A stretch of DNA of 64,000 nt. Origin: Lysobacter sp. yr284. GTDB taxonomy: Bacteria; Pseudomonadota; Gammaproteobacteria; Xanthomonadales; Xanthomonadaceae. Positions 30,501 through 39,265 of this stretch are shown here, piece after piece. Location of the stretch: NCBI RefSeq assembly GCF_900107375.1, contig NZ_FNPT01000016.1:1-64000 (forward strand). The letters are read 5' to 3'. Below the pieces are notes generated by a model. The model had not been told where the DNA came from, searched no databases, and saw only the letters and a list, made by a program, of their open reading frames with translations. How positions within the stretch are numbered: position 1 is the first letter of the stretch; every line of letters starts with the position of its first letter. Both the position numbers and the translations under genes were made by a program.

Positions 30501-31180
30501 GCGAACGATCCGGCGACAAGCCGGCCGAGTTCGGCGCGCATGAAGTCGCCGCGTGGCTGCGCCGCCACCCGCGTTTCCTGCAGCAGTTCCCCGACCTGTC
30601 GATGAGCCTGGTGGTGCCGCGCGAGGAAGGCTCGGCCGCCTCGCTGGCCAGCTACCAGCTGGAAGTGCTGCGCGACAAGAACCGCGAACTCTCGCGCCGC
30701 CTGCACGAGCTGTTCGGCAACGCCCAGGAGAACGAACGCCTGGCCGTGCGCACGCACCAGCTGACCCTGGCGTTGATGCGCCAGTCCAACCCCGGCGACA
30801 CCCTGCGCGCGATGGCCGCGAGCCTGGCCGAGGATTTCAACGGCGACCTGGTCCGGCTGATCGTGCTGCGCCGCTACGACGGCGTCGCCGACAGCGAGTG
30901 GCTGCAGGCGATCGAGGACGGCGACGCGCGCCTGCAGCCGTTCCGCGACGCGCTCGCCGACGGCGAGCCGCTGTGCGGCCGCCTGCAGCCGGAAAAGCAC
31001 GAAGTGCTGTACGCCGACCGCGCCGCCGACGTGCAATCCACCGCATTGCTGCCGCTGCCGGGCATCGGCCTGATCGCGGTCGGCAGCCGCGACGCCAACC
31101 GCTTCTTCCCGGGCATGGGCACGCTGTTCCTGCGGATGATGGGCGAGTCGCTGGCGGTGGCGCTGCGCCGCTTCGACTGA
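30497..31180 (+). CDS. DUF484 (YigA-like, GAF-type) protein
   Basis: A 227-residue DUF484 protein: N-terminal helical part ([40 protein letters not shown]) and a GAF-like C-terminal domain. Always next to dapF and xerC in gammaproteobacteria; biochemical role unknown. ATG 30497 overlaps the dapF stop (ATGA) and has AAGGAG 10 nt upstream, so it is preferred over ATG 30488. Confidence 0.9.
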   Translation: MSERSGDKPAEFGAHEVAAWLRRHPRFLQQFPDLSMSLVVPREEGSAASLASYQLEVLRDKNRELSRRLHELFGNAQENERLAVRTHQLTLALMRQSNPGDTLRAMAASLAEDFNGDLVRLIVLRRYDGVADSEWLQAIEDGDARLQPFRDALADGEPLCGRLQPEKHEVLYADRAADVQSTALLPLPGIGLIAVGSRDANRFFPGMGTLFLRMMGESLAVALRRFD

Positions 31181-31233
31181 CGGCGCGCAGCGGCGGATGC
31201 GGCGCCGCGACGCCGCGTGCGCGCGCGGCGGAG

Positions 31234-31239
31234 TAGGAT
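31234..31239 (+). promoter_or_regulatory. Putative -10 element of xerC
   Basis: TAGGAT ends 7 nt before the ATG at 31247; no Shine-Dalgarno visible. Confidence 0.4.
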
Positions 31240-31246
31240 GCGCGGC

Positions 31247-32131
31247 ATGAATCCGGTCGACGCCTTCCTCGATCACCTGCGCGTGGAAAAGCGCATGTCC
31301 GCGCATACCCTCGACGCCTACCGGCGCGACCTCGACGCGCTGACCGTGTGGACCCTGCAACACGCCGGCGGCGACGTGCTCGCGCTGCAGGTCGAGGACA
31401 TCCGCGCGTTCATCGCCGCCGAACACCGCCGCGGCCTCACCCCCAAGAGCCTGCAGCGCCGCTTGTCGGCCTGCCGCAGCTTCTACGCCTGGCAGGTCAG
31501 GCAGGGCGCGCTGGAGGCCAGCCCGGCCGCGCCGATCCGCGCGCCCAAGGCGCCGCGCAAGCTGCCGCAGGTGCTCGACCCGGACGAAGCCAAGGCGCTG
31601 GTCGAAGTCGACACCGACGCGCCGCTGGGCCTGCGCGACCGCGCGTTGCTGGAGCTGTTCTATTCCTCCGGCCTGCGCCTGAGCGAACTGTGCGCGCTGC
31701 GCTGGCGCGACCTGGATCTCGACGACGCGCTGGTCACCGTGCTCGGCAAGGGCAACAAGCAGCGCAGCGTGCCGTTGGGTTCGCACGCGCGCGCGGCGTT
31801 GGGCGAATGGCGCGCGTCCACCGGCGCGGCGAACGAGGCCTTCGTGTTTCCCGGCCGCGGCGGCGCGCAGATCAGTTCGCGCGCGGTGCAGTTGCGCGTG
31901 CGTCATCTGGCCCAGCGCCAGGGCCTGTTCAAGCGCGTGCACCCGCATCTGCTGCGGCACTCCTTCGCCAGCCACATCCTGGAATCGTCCGGCGACCTGC
32001 GCGGCGTGCAGGAACTGCTGGGGCATGCGGACATCTCGACCACGCAGATCTATACGCATCTGGATTTCCAGCATCTGGCCAAGGTCTACGACGCGGCGCA
32101 TCCGCGTGCCAAGCGCAAGCGCGAGGAGTAG
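31247..32131 (+). CDS. xerC: Tyrosine recombinase XerC
   Basis: A 294-residue recombinase that with XerD resolves chromosome dimers at dif near the divisome. Core-binding domain about 1-95; catalytic domain about 110-294 with R144 (SGLRLSEL), K168 (GKGNKQR), H234-x2-R237 (HPHLLRHSF), H260 (LLGHADIST) and nucleophile Y269 (IYTH). Full length. The position after dapF and DUF484 and before hslVU marks it as the housekeeping XerC rather than a phage integrase. Confidence 0.95.
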   Translation: MNPVDAFLDHLRVEKRMSAHTLDAYRRDLDALTVWTLQHAGGDVLALQVEDIRAFIAAEHRRGLTPKSLQRRLSACRSFYAWQVRQGALEASPAAPIRAPKAPRKLPQVLDPDEAKALVEVDTDAPLGLRDRALLELFYSSGLRLSELCALRWRDLDLDDALVTVLGKGNKQRSVPLGSHARAALGEWRASTGAANEAFVFPGRGGAQISSRAVQLRVRHLAQRQGLFKRVHPHLLRHSFASHILESSGDLRGVQELLGHADISTTQIYTHLDFQHLAKVYDAAHPRAKRKREE

Positions 32132-32208
32132 CGGCGTTTCGAACACGGCGTGTCGTCGCGCGCGGCGGCCTGCCTCGGGTCTCCAGCCGCGGCGGACTCT
32201 TTCTCTCC

Positions 32209-32315
32209 GTCATTCCGGCGAAAGCCGGAACCCATTTTGCTGCGGCGCTTTCACGCAGCGCGGCCGCACGCGCAAAGCAGAATCGAAAATGGGTTCCGGC
32301 TTTCGCCGGAATGAC
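32209..32315. repeat. MITE-like element with perfect 30-bp inverted ends
   Basis: The left arm starts GTCATTCCGGCGAAAGCCGG (32209) and runs 30 bp; the right arm (32286-32315) is its exact reverse complement, ending GCCGGAATGAC. Each arm is also internally palindromic. The interior of about 47 bp is non-coding. It lies in the xerC-hslV gap. A degenerate half copy is at 36.67 kb. Looks like a small non-autonomous mobile repeat. Confidence 0.85.
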
Positions 32316-32452
32316 GGGGAGGGGGCGCCGGCCTGCGTTCTACCGCGGCCTGTGTGGTTTGCGTCGATACGCCGCGGCTGACCGGTGCGCCGGCCCACCC
32401 CTTGACTCGCCCGGGCCAGCCCCCATCCAAGGGCTATCCCCCGGAGGTCGCC

Positions 32453-33004
32453 ATGGACCCGAGTCAGAATCCCAACGTTTTCCACGCCACCACCATCGTC
32501 TCGGTCCGCCGCGACGGCCGCGTCGCCATCGCCGGCGACGGCCAGGTCACGCTCGGCCATACGGTGATGAAGTCCAATGCGCGCAAGGTGCGCCGCCTGG
32601 GCCGCGACGGCCAGGTGCTGGCCGGTTTCGCCGGCGCCGCCGCCGATGCGTTCACCCTGTTCGAACTGTTCGAAGCCAAGCTGGAAAAGCACGGGCAACT
32701 GACCCGCGCCGCGGTCGAGCTGGCCAAGGATTGGCGCACCGAACGCCGCCTGGGCAAGCTCGAAGCGCTGCTCGCCGTCGCCGACAAGGAAACCTCGCTG
32801 GTCATCAGCGGCACGGGCGACGTGATCGAACCCGAGGACGGCATCGTCGCGATCGGTTCCGGCGGCATGTACGCGCTGTCCGCCGCGCGCGCGCTGATGG
32901 CCCACAGCACGCTCGACGCCCGCGGCATCGCCACCGAGGCGATCAACATCGCCGGCGACGTGTGCATCTATACGAACCGCAACGTGGTGGTGGAAGAGCT
33001 TTGA
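32453..33004 (+). CDS. hslV: ATP-dependent protease peptidase subunit HslV
   Basis: A 183-residue N-terminal nucleophile peptidase of the HslVU (ClpQY) proteasome-like complex. The mature N-terminus should be the Thr of [10 protein letters not shown] after removal of a 12-residue leader ([12 protein letters not shown]), a longer pro-sequence than the single Met of E. coli HslV. Also seen: [13 protein letters not shown] and IGSGG. GGAGG lies 7 nt upstream of ATG 32453. Followed by hslU after 117 bp of repeat DNA. Confidence 0.95.
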   Translation: MDPSQNPNVFHATTIVSVRRDGRVAIAGDGQVTLGHTVMKSNARKVRRLGRDGQVLAGFAGAAADAFTLFELFEAKLEKHGQLTRAAVELAKDWRTERRLGKLEALLAVADKETSLVISGTGDVIEPEDGIVAIGSGGMYALSAARALMAHSTLDARGIATEAINIAGDVCIYTNRNVVVEEL

Positions 33005-33006
33005 GC

Positions 33007-33116
33007 CGGGAGTCGGGAATCGGGAATAGAGAATCGTAAGAGCGATTCGTCCCGATCCTGCCCGCTACGCGGCCTTTGCCTTTACGACTCCCGATTCCCC
33101 ATTCCCCATTCCCGAC
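33007..33116. repeat. GGGAATCGGGAAT-type inverted repeat between hslV and hslU
   Basis: GGAGTCGGGAATCGGGAAT (from 33009) and, inverted, ATTCCCCATTCCCCATTCCC (from 33095) flank a 45-bp core. The 6-7 bp GGGAAT unit is reiterated on each side. Because it interrupts an operon, it can form a large stem-loop in the hslVU mRNA and may set the V:U ratio. Confidence 0.75.
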
Positions 33117-33121
33117 CCGAC

Positions 33122-34498
33122 ATGAAACCCGACAACAGCCACGCCACCATGACCCCGCGCGAGATCGTGCAGGAACTGGACCGACACATCGTCGGCCAGC
33201 ACTCGGCCAAGCGCGCGGTCGCCATCGCACTGCGCAACCGCTGGCGCCGCATGCAGCTGCCGGCCGAGCTGCGCGACGAGGTGATGCCCAAGAACATCCT
33301 GATGATCGGCCCCACCGGCGTCGGCAAGACCGAGATCGCGCGGCGCCTGGCGACGCTGGCGAACGCGCCGTTCGTCAAGGTCGAGGCCACCCGCTTCACC
33401 GAGGTCGGCTACGTCGGCAAGGACGTGGAGCAGATCGTGCGCGACCTGGCCGACACCGCGGTCAAGCTGTACCGCGAGCAGGCCAAGGTGCGCGTGCGTA
33501 CCCAGGCCGAGGACCGCGCCGAAGACCGCATCCTCGACGCGCTGCTGCCCAAGCGCGTGCCCGGCGGTTTCGGCTTCGGCTCGGAAACCCCGGCCGCCGA
33601 CCACAGCGCGCCCGACAGCGACACCCGCGCCAAGCTGCGCAAGCAACTGCGCAGCGGCGAACTCGACGATCGCGAGATCGAGATCGAAACCGCGGTCAAC
33701 CTCGGCGGCGTCGACATCATGGCGCCGCCCGGCATGGAAGAGATGGGCCAGCAGCTGCGGCAGATGTTCTCGCAGGTGTCCGGCGGCAAGACCCACAAGA
33801 AGCACCTGTCGATCAAGGCCGCGCGTCCGCAGTTGATCGAGGAGGAAGCGGCCAAGCTGGTCAACGAGGACGACGTGCGCCAGGCCGCGATCGAGGCCTG
33901 CGAGCAGCACGGCATCGTGTTCATCGACGAGATCGACAAGGTCGCCAAGCGCAGCGAAGCCGGCGTGAGCGGCGGCGACGTCAGCCGCGAAGGCGTGCAG
34001 CGCGACCTGCTGCCGCTGGTGGAAGGCTCGACGGTGAGCACCAAGTACGGCGCGGTCAAGACCGACCACATCCTGTTCATCGCCTCCGGCGCGTTCCATC
34101 TGGCCAAGCCCAGCGACCTGATTCCGGAGCTGCAAGGCCGCTTCCCGATCCGGGTCGAGCTGGGCGCGCTGAGCAAGGACGATTTCGTGCGCATCCTGAC
34201 CGAGCCGAAGGCGGCGCTGACCACGCAGTACGTCGAGCTGCTGCGCACCGAAGGGGTGGCGCTGGAGTTCACCGCCGATGCGGTGGACCGGCTGGCCGAG
34301 ATCGCCGCTCAGGTCAACGAGCGCCAGGAGAATATCGGCGCGCGGCGTTTGCACACGGTGCTGGAGCGCTTGCTCGATGTGTTGAGCTACGAGGCGCCGG
34401 ACCGCGGCGGGCAGGCGGTGACGATCGACAAGGCGTATGTGGACCAGCACCTGGGTGAACTGGTGAAGGATCCGGATTTGAGCCGGTACATTCTCTGA
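33122..34498 (+). CDS. hslU: HslU AAA+ unfoldase
   Basis: A 458-residue ATPase that unfolds substrates for HslV. Walker A GPTGVGKT (63-70), the pore loop GYVG (in [13 protein letters not shown]), Walker [11 protein letters not shown], sensor region and the C-terminal LSRYIL tail that docks into HslV are all present. The intermediate (I) domain spans roughly 110-240. ATG 33122 directly follows the repeat; a second Met at residue 10 ([10 protein letters not shown]) is the usual E. coli-like start. Confidence 0.97.
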   Translation: MKPDNSHATMTPREIVQELDRHIVGQHSAKRAVAIALRNRWRRMQLPAELRDEVMPKNILMIGPTGVGKTEIARRLATLANAPFVKVEATRFTEVGYVGKDVEQIVRDLADTAVKLYREQAKVRVRTQAEDRAEDRILDALLPKRVPGGFGFGSETPAADHSAPDSDTRAKLRKQLRSGELDDREIEIETAVNLGGVDIMAPPGMEEMGQQLRQMFSQVSGGKTHKKHLSIKAARPQLIEEEAAKLVNEDDVRQAAIEACEQHGIVFIDEIDKVAKRSEAGVSGGDVSREGVQRDLLPLVEGSTVSTKYGAVKTDHILFIASGAFHLAKPSDLIPELQGRFPIRVELGALSKDDFVRILTEPKAALTTQYVELLRTEGVALEFTADAVDRLAEIAAQVNERQENIGARRLHTVLERLLDVLSYEAPDRGGQAVTIDKAYVDQHLGELVKDPDLSRYIL

Positions 34499-34523
34499 TC
34501 GCGTAGAGCGGCCCTCACCCCAA

Positions 34524-34553
34524 CCCCTCTCCCGCAGGCGGGAGAGGGGCTTT
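34524..34553 (+). terminator. Terminator-like hairpin after hslU
   Basis: CCCCTCTCCCGC / GCGGGAGAGGGG with a minimal loop, followed by CTTTGC, 25 bp after the hslU stop. This is the CCCCTCTCCCGC repeat common in this kind of genome and probably serves as a terminator. Confidence 0.65.
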
Positions 34554-34680
34554 GCTGCGAGGGCTGCAGCAGCGATGCAGCTGTTCCCTTTCCGCTTGCG
34601 GAAGACGGCTTTGCTGCGAGGGCTGCAGCAGCGACGCAACGGTTGCCTCTCCCGCTGGCGGGAGAGGGCCAGGGCGAGGG
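34550..34680. repeat. Direct repeat plus second CTCTCCCGC palindrome
   Basis: CTTTGCTGCGAGGGCTGCAG with about 35 bp of following sequence is repeated at 34550 and 34609. The block ends with another GCCTCTCCCGC...GCGGGAGAGGGC palindrome (34646-34669). Repeat-derived, no gene. Confidence 0.7.
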
Positions 34681-34744
34681 CAGCGCCCACGGCGCGGTTA
34701 TTGACAGTCCCGGCCACCGCGGTGCTCTGCTACCGTGTCGCCCC

Positions 34745-36046
34745 ATGGACGACCCCGCACCCGCGCCAAAGACGGCACTCGTCGTCGGCGCCAACGGCTT
34801 CCTCGCCGGTTATCTCATCGCTTCCCTGCGCCGCCACGGCTGGCGCGTGCTGCGCGGCATCCGCGACAGCGGCCGCGCGCTGCGCGAGGACGAACGCCGC
34901 GCCGATCTCGCCCGCATGACCTCGCCGCAGGACTGGCGCGAGACCCTGCGCGGCGTCGACGCGGTGGTCAACGCCGCCGGCATCCTGCGCGAAGCCGGCG
35001 CGCAGACGTTCCAGGCCATCCATGTCGACGGCCCGCTGGCGCTGGCGCGCGCCTGCGTCGAGTACGGCGTGCCGCGCTTCGTCCAGCTCTCGGCATTGGG
35101 CGAGCCCGTCGACGGCGAGTTCATCGCGTCCAAGCACCGCTTCGACGAAGAACTGCTGAAACTGCCGATGAGCGCGGTGGCGCTGCGCCCCTCGGTGGTC
35201 TATGCGGCCTCGGGTTCCTACGGCGGCACCTCGCTGTTGCGCGCGCTGGCGGCGTTTCCGGGCCGCCAGTTGCTGCCCGGCGACGGACGCTGGCCGTTGC
35301 AGCCGGTCGCGGCCGAGGATCTGGGCGAGATCGCCGCGCGCGCGGCCGGCGGCGCGCAGGCGGGCGTCTACCAGATCGGCGGCCCGGCGCCGCTGAGCCT
35401 GCGCGAGTATCAAACCACCTGGCGGCGCTGGCTGCGCATCGGCGGCGAGCGCGCGCTGTTCTTTCCCGAATCGCTGGTCGGCTTGCAGGTCGCGATCGGC
35501 GAACGCCTCGGCCGCGGGCCGGTCGGCGAGACCATGTGGCGCATGCTCCGCCGCGGCAACGTGACCCGGCCGGACGCGCATGCGCGCGTGCGCGCCGACT
35601 TCGGTCACGCGCCGGCCGACCTGGCCGCCGCGCTCGCGGCGGCGCCGAGCCAGGTACAGGACCGCTGGCAGGCGCAGCTGTACTTCCTCGCGCCGACCTT
35701 GCGCCTGGCCATCGTCGCGCTGTGGCTGGTCTCGGCCGCGGCCGGCTGGCTGACGCCGACGGCGACCATCGAGGCGATGGTCGCCGGTTCGCCGCTGGCG
35801 GCCTGGCAACCGGTGGCGTTGGCGCGCATCACCGGCGGCCTCGACGCCGTGTTGGCGCTGGCCTTGCTGTGCGGCTGGCGGCCGCGGCTGATGCTGGGAT
35901 TGATGGGCTTCAGCGTGCTCGCGTACACGCTCGCGTTCGGCGCCTTGCTGCCGGCGCAGTGGCTCGATCCGCTCGGCGGATTGGCGAAGAATCTTGTCGT
36001 GCTGCCGGCGCTGGCGGTGGCGTGGGTGCTGGCGGATCGGAGATAA
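34745..36046 (+). CDS. SDR/NAD(P)-binding protein fused to a DoxX-like membrane domain
   Basis: A 433-residue two-part protein. Residues 10-290 form an atypical extended SDR (NDUFA9-like) with the nucleotide motif GANGFLAG (15-22) and AAGILREAG; the classical YxxxK is replaced by SKHRFDEELL. Residues about 310-433 have four hydrophobic helices typical of DoxX-like proteins. Such fusions exist in proteobacteria without a known reaction; a link to quinone or lipid oxidoreduction is plausible. ATG 34745; TTGACA occurs at 34701 but at poor spacing from TACCGT (34731). The DUF2269 gene follows by 4 bp and is likely co-transcribed. Confidence 0.8.
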   Translation: MDDPAPAPKTALVVGANGFLAGYLIASLRRHGWRVLRGIRDSGRALREDERRADLARMTSPQDWRETLRGVDAVVNAAGILREAGAQTFQAIHVDGPLALARACVEYGVPRFVQLSALGEPVDGEFIASKHRFDEELLKLPMSAVALRPSVVYAASGSYGGTSLLRALAAFPGRQLLPGDGRWPLQPVAAEDLGEIAARAAGGAQAGVYQIGGPAPLSLREYQTTWRRWLRIGGERALFFPESLVGLQVAIGERLGRGPVGETMWRMLRRGNVTRPDAHARVRADFGHAPADLAAALAAAPSQVQDRWQAQLYFLAPTLRLAIVALWLVSAAAGWLTPTATIEAMVAGSPLAAWQPVALARITGGLDAVLALALLCGWRPRLMLGLMGFSVLAYTLAFGALLPAQWLDPLGGLAKNLVVLPALAVAWVLADRR

Positions 36047-36050
36047 GACG

Positions 36051-36524
36051 ATGGTGTATCTGTGGGTGAAGTGGATTCACATCATGTCCTCGACCCTGCT
36101 GTTCGGCACGGGCCTGGGCATCGCGTTCTTCTTCTGGATCGCGCACAAGCGCGGCGACGCCAAGGTGATCGCCGAGACCGCGCGCACCGTGGTCATCGCC
36201 GACGCCTGCTTCACCGCGCCGGCGGTGCTGGTGCAGTTCGGCACCGGCGTGTGGCTGGCGCTGTACCTGGGCATCCCGTGGTCGCTGTTCTGGCTCAAGA
36301 CCGCGCTGATCCTGTTCTTCGTGGTCGGCGCGTGCTGGTTGCCGGTGTTGTGGCTGCAGGCGCGCGCGCGCCGGCTCGCGGCGCAGGCGGCGGCCGCGAA
36401 CGCGCCGTTACCGGCGAGCTACCACCGCACGATGTTCTGGTGGTTCTGGCTGGGCTGGCCGGCGTTCCTGAGCGTGGTGGGGATTTTCTGGTTGATGGTG
36501 CTGAAGCCAACCGCAGCTGCGTAG
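36051..36524 (+). CDS. DUF2269 family integral membrane protein
   Basis: A 157-residue protein with four hydrophobic helices, starting MVYLWVKWIHIMSSTLLFGTG; His10 and the WIAHKRGD region match the DUF2269 pattern. Function unknown; often found beside DoxX or SDR-DoxX genes, as here. GGAG about 8 nt upstream of the ATG, 4 bp after the preceding stop. Confidence 0.82.
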   Translation: MVYLWVKWIHIMSSTLLFGTGLGIAFFFWIAHKRGDAKVIAETARTVVIADACFTAPAVLVQFGTGVWLALYLGIPWSLFWLKTALILFFVVGACWLPVLWLQARARRLAAQAAAANAPLPASYHRTMFWWFWLGWPAFLSVVGIFWLMVLKPTAAA

Positions 36525-36669
36525 CCCGGCCGCAACATCCCGAAGCCGCGAATCCCCGGCCGTCGCTGCGCAGACAGGCCGAACCGCCAGCTCCGGTCGT
36601 TGCGGCGGACGCCGCAACCGGTTTCGTTGCCGCGTGCGCTCGTTCGCGCGAACGGCAAGAGCAAGATCA

Positions 36670-36795
36670 AAACGGATTCCGGCTTTCGCCGGAATGAGGA
36701 GTTCGTGAGGTTCCGGCTCCAACCGGAACGACGGGCTTGCGAGGTTCCGGCGCTCGCTGGAACGACGGGTTCGTGATGTCGGCTTTCGTCTGGAC
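36670..36795. repeat. Degenerate GGATTCCGGCTTTCGCCGGAATGA-type repeats
   Basis: ATTCCGGCTTTCGCCGGAAT (36676-36695) is one arm of the MITE-like element seen complete at 32.2 kb. It is followed by diverged versions GGTTCCGGCTCCAACCGGAA and GGTTCCGGCGCTCGCTGGAA at about 30-bp spacing. The 298-bp gap between convergent genes holds nothing else. Confidence 0.65.
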
Positions 36796-36822
36796 AACGA
36801 ACCCAGCCAGCCCCGCAACGCC

Positions 36823-37293
36823 TCAGCGCCGCAGCTCCAGGATCACCCCCACCGCCACGGCCCCGTCGCACCCCGCCAACCGGCCTGACCGCCGCTCGAT
36901 CTCGACGAAGCCCTCCGAGCGATACAGCGCGATCGCCGGTTCGTTGCCGAGCAGCGCCTGGGTCGAGATCGTCGGGCCGGACAGCGCGATCGCGTGGCGC
37001 AGCAACGCGCGTCCTACGCCCTGGCGGTAGCTGTCGGGGTCCACGTACAGCCAGTCGAGCGAGGCGCGTTGGAACGCGACGAAGCCGCGCACCACGCCGT
37101 CGACTTCGGCCACGTCGAGCCGGCCGTCGAACAGACCTTCGCTGTGCGCGGTGCGCGCCAGCGTGCGGAACGCATCGACGCCGGCGCTGCGCTGCAGTTC
37201 GTCCAGGCGCGCGCGGTCGTGGATCTGGCACAGGCGCGGCCAGTCGCTGAGCCGGTAGGCGCGGATCGATGCGTGGGCGGGAGCGGCGGCCAT
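36823..37293 (-). CDS. GNAT-family N-acetyltransferase
   Basis: A 156-residue GNAT protein. The acetyl-CoA site is in LDWLYVDPDSYRQGVGRALL (R/QxxGxG pattern), followed by LGNEPAIALYRSEGF, the typical motif B. Substrate unknown. Single gene converging on the DUF2269 unit. The ATG at 37293 gives full length. Confidence 0.88.
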   Translation of the reverse strand: MAAAPAHASIRAYRLSDWPRLCQIHDRARLDELQRSAGVDAFRTLARTAHSEGLFDGRLDVAEVDGVVRGFVAFQRASLDWLYVDPDSYRQGVGRALLRHAIALSGPTISTQALLGNEPAIALYRSEGFVEIERRSGRLAGCDGAVAVGVILELRR

Positions 37294-37368
37294 GTGCGGG
37301 CGATTCTGCGCCCGCCCCCGGCGCTTGCCCAGTGACGGCTGTAAGCGCCGGGCGCGCCCGCTGCGGCG

Positions 37369-38637
37369 TCAGCGCGGGTCCGGCTTGCGCTGGATCAGGC
37401 ACACCGCCTCGCGTCCGCCGTCCGCGCGCGGCCGGTACACGCCGACGTAGTCGCGCGCGGGGCCGGCCGAACTCGACAGGACCACGTAGGTGGCGTCGCC
37501 GAAGCGCAGCGGCAACGCGGTGGTGGTGCGGGTGCGGAAGAAGTCGTCGCCGCCGGCGATGCCCGGCAGCGGCGCGGGCACCGCTTGCTGCAGCGGTTCG
37601 CGCCGGCTCCAGGCCGGATTGCGCAGGTCGTCGCAGTGCGACAGCGGCGGCCGCGCGGCGTCCCACTGGCACGGCACCGCGTGGGCCGCCGCGGCGCCGT
37701 CGCGCGCCTGGAACGCGTGCGCCGATGCGCCGGCGACCACCAACAGCGGCGAGGAATACCACGCCTGCGCGTCGCGGGTGTCGCCCAGGTACACCCGGTC
37801 GACCAGGCCGTCGTTGTCGAAGTCGAAGTCGAACGCGCGCCACGCGCCGTGCACGAATTCCAGCGCCTGCGGCATCGCGGTGCCGGCGGGCGCTTCGGCG
37901 GCGACCACGCGGTGCAGCGGCGCGTCTTCGTCGGCGCCGCGGCGGAACGGATCGAACGCATCCCAGCTGAGCGCGAGCTGGCGCTCGGCCTCGGCGCAGA
38001 CCGGGCCGCGGTCGAGCAGGCGTTGCAGGCCGTTGGGCGCGGCCGCGGCCTGGGCCGCCGCCTGCGCCGCCACCGCGGCGGCGGCGTCGGGAAATTCGCC
38101 GGCGTCCACCGGCAGCGTCGCCAGCGCCTGGTCCGGCGCCAGCAGCGGCCCGCAGTCGCCGTTGCTGCAGTCGAACACGGCGTCGCCGTCGATGCGGTAG
38201 GTCCACGGCGTCGGCGCGCTTTCGCACCGGCTGCGCACTTCGCGCTGGTCGGCCACGCGGCGGTCGTCGAGCCACAGCGAGAAACTCGCCGACGGCTGGC
38301 CGCTGCACGGCCCGGCCGGCGGCGGCGGCGCGGGCTGCACGCGCACGCGCACGCTGCCGCCGTCGGCGAAGCGGCATTCGCCGCTCTGGCCCACGGCCAG
38401 GGCCAGGCTGCGCGGGCGGTCGCGGTCGCTGTCGGTGAAGGTCTCCAGCAGCGGCCGCTCGCAGCCGCCGCGCGCGGGCAGTTCGGTGCGCACCAGGCTG
38501 GCCTTGCGGCCGTCCTGCGCCTGGCGGCAGATCAGCGCGACCTCGGCGGTGGCGCCGCAGTCGTTCGGCTGCGCCGCGGCCGGCGCCGGCGAGGCGGCGG
38601 CCAGCGGCAACAGCAGCCAGACGATGCGCGCGCGCAT
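37369..38637 (-). CDS. Exported protein with FG-GAP/dockerin-like segment, hypothetical
   Basis: A 422-residue exported protein: signal peptide MRARIVWLLLPLAAASPAPA, several Cys (CGATAEVALIC, CESAP, CSNGDCG), an Ala-rich helix (about 185-205), and an acidic segment FDFDNDGLVDRVYLGD resembling calcium-binding FG-GAP/VCBS-type repeats. No enzyme motif seen. AAGGA lies 7 nt upstream of ATG 38637. 35 bp downstream of the cytosine deaminase gene, so possibly co-transcribed. Family not recognised. Confidence 0.7.
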   Translation of the reverse strand: MRARIVWLLLPLAAASPAPAAAQPNDCGATAEVALICRQAQDGRKASLVRTELPARGGCERPLLETFTDSDRDRPRSLALAVGQSGECRFADGGSVRVRVQPAPPPPAGPCSGQPSASFSLWLDDRRVADQREVRSRCESAPTPWTYRIDGDAVFDCSNGDCGPLLAPDQALATLPVDAGEFPDAAAAVAAQAAAQAAAAPNGLQRLLDRGPVCAEAERQLALSWDAFDPFRRGADEDAPLHRVVAAEAPAGTAMPQALEFVHGAWRAFDFDFDNDGLVDRVYLGDTRDAQAWYSSPLLVVAGASAHAFQARDGAAAAHAVPCQWDAARPPLSHCDDLRNPAWSRREPLQQAVPAPLPGIAGGDDFFRTRTTTALPLRFGDATYVVLSSSAGPARDYVGVYRPRADGGREAVCLIQRKPDPR

Positions 38638-38672
38638 GCGGATGTCCTTTCCGGTCGGTCGCACGGTGCGGC

Positions 38673-39128
38673 TCAGTCCTCGCCGATGTCCTCGTTCCAC
38701 ACCTCGGGATTGGCCGCGATGTAGCCGCCGAGCATCTCGATGCATTCCTGATCGGCCAGGTCGATCACCTCGACCCCGCTTTCGCGCAGCCAGTCGATGC
38801 CGCCGCGGAAATTGACCGACTCGCCGACCACCACCGTGCCGATGTTGAACTGGCGCACCAGGCCGCTGCAGTACCAGCACGGCGCCAGGGTGGTGACCAT
38901 GATCGTGTCGCGGTAGCGGCGCTGGCGGCCGGCCTTGCGGAAGGCGTCGGTCTCGCCGTGCACCGAGGGGTCGTTCTCCTGGATGCGGCGGTTGTGGCCG
39001 CAGCCGAGCAGGCGGCCGTCGTTGTGGTAGAGCGCCGCGCCGATCGGGATGCCGCCCTCGGCGATGCCCTGGCGGGCCTCGGCGACGGCGGTGGCGAGCA
39101 GGGCGCGGTAGTCGGGGGTGGCGATCAT
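38673..39128 (-). CDS. Yeast Fcy1-type cytosine deaminase (nucleoside deaminase family)
   Basis: A 151-residue zinc deaminase: H57-A/V-E59 in PSVHGETDAF, and C84-x2-C87 in TTLAPCWYCSG. Beyond these, GGIPIGAAL, LGCGHNRRIQ, VVVGESVNFRGG and the C-terminal EDIGED match yeast cytosine deaminase Fcy1 as I recall it, rather than bacterial CodA (an amidohydrolase) or tRNA deaminase TadA. It should convert cytosine to uracil in pyrimidine salvage. Cytoplasmic. Confidence 0.85.
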   Translation of the reverse strand: MIATPDYRALLATAVAEARQGIAEGGIPIGAALYHNDGRLLGCGHNRRIQENDPSVHGETDAFRKAGRQRRYRDTIMVTTLAPCWYCSGLVRQFNIGTVVVGESVNFRGGIDWLRESGVEVIDLADQECIEMLGGYIAANPEVWNEDIGED

Positions 39129-39265
39129 GCGGGGCTCCGGTGCGTTTCGCTGCGCAGTCTGGCGCGCCGGCGCGTCCGGGTCGAGGGGCGGCGAATCCTT
39201 TTGCGCCCGCGCGGCCTCTTATCGGGGTTGGCGCGGATGGCGCGGCGGATATCGGAGTGGGAACG

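Noticed and set aside
31247-32131. Phage or island integrase
   Set aside because: The tyrosine recombinase sits in the conserved dapF-DUF484-xerC-hslVU order and is the housekeeping XerC.
34501-34744. CRISPR-like appearance of the spaced repeats after hslU
   Set aside because: Only two direct copies with imperfect palindromes and no regular spacers or cas genes; belongs to the CTCTCCCGC repeat family.
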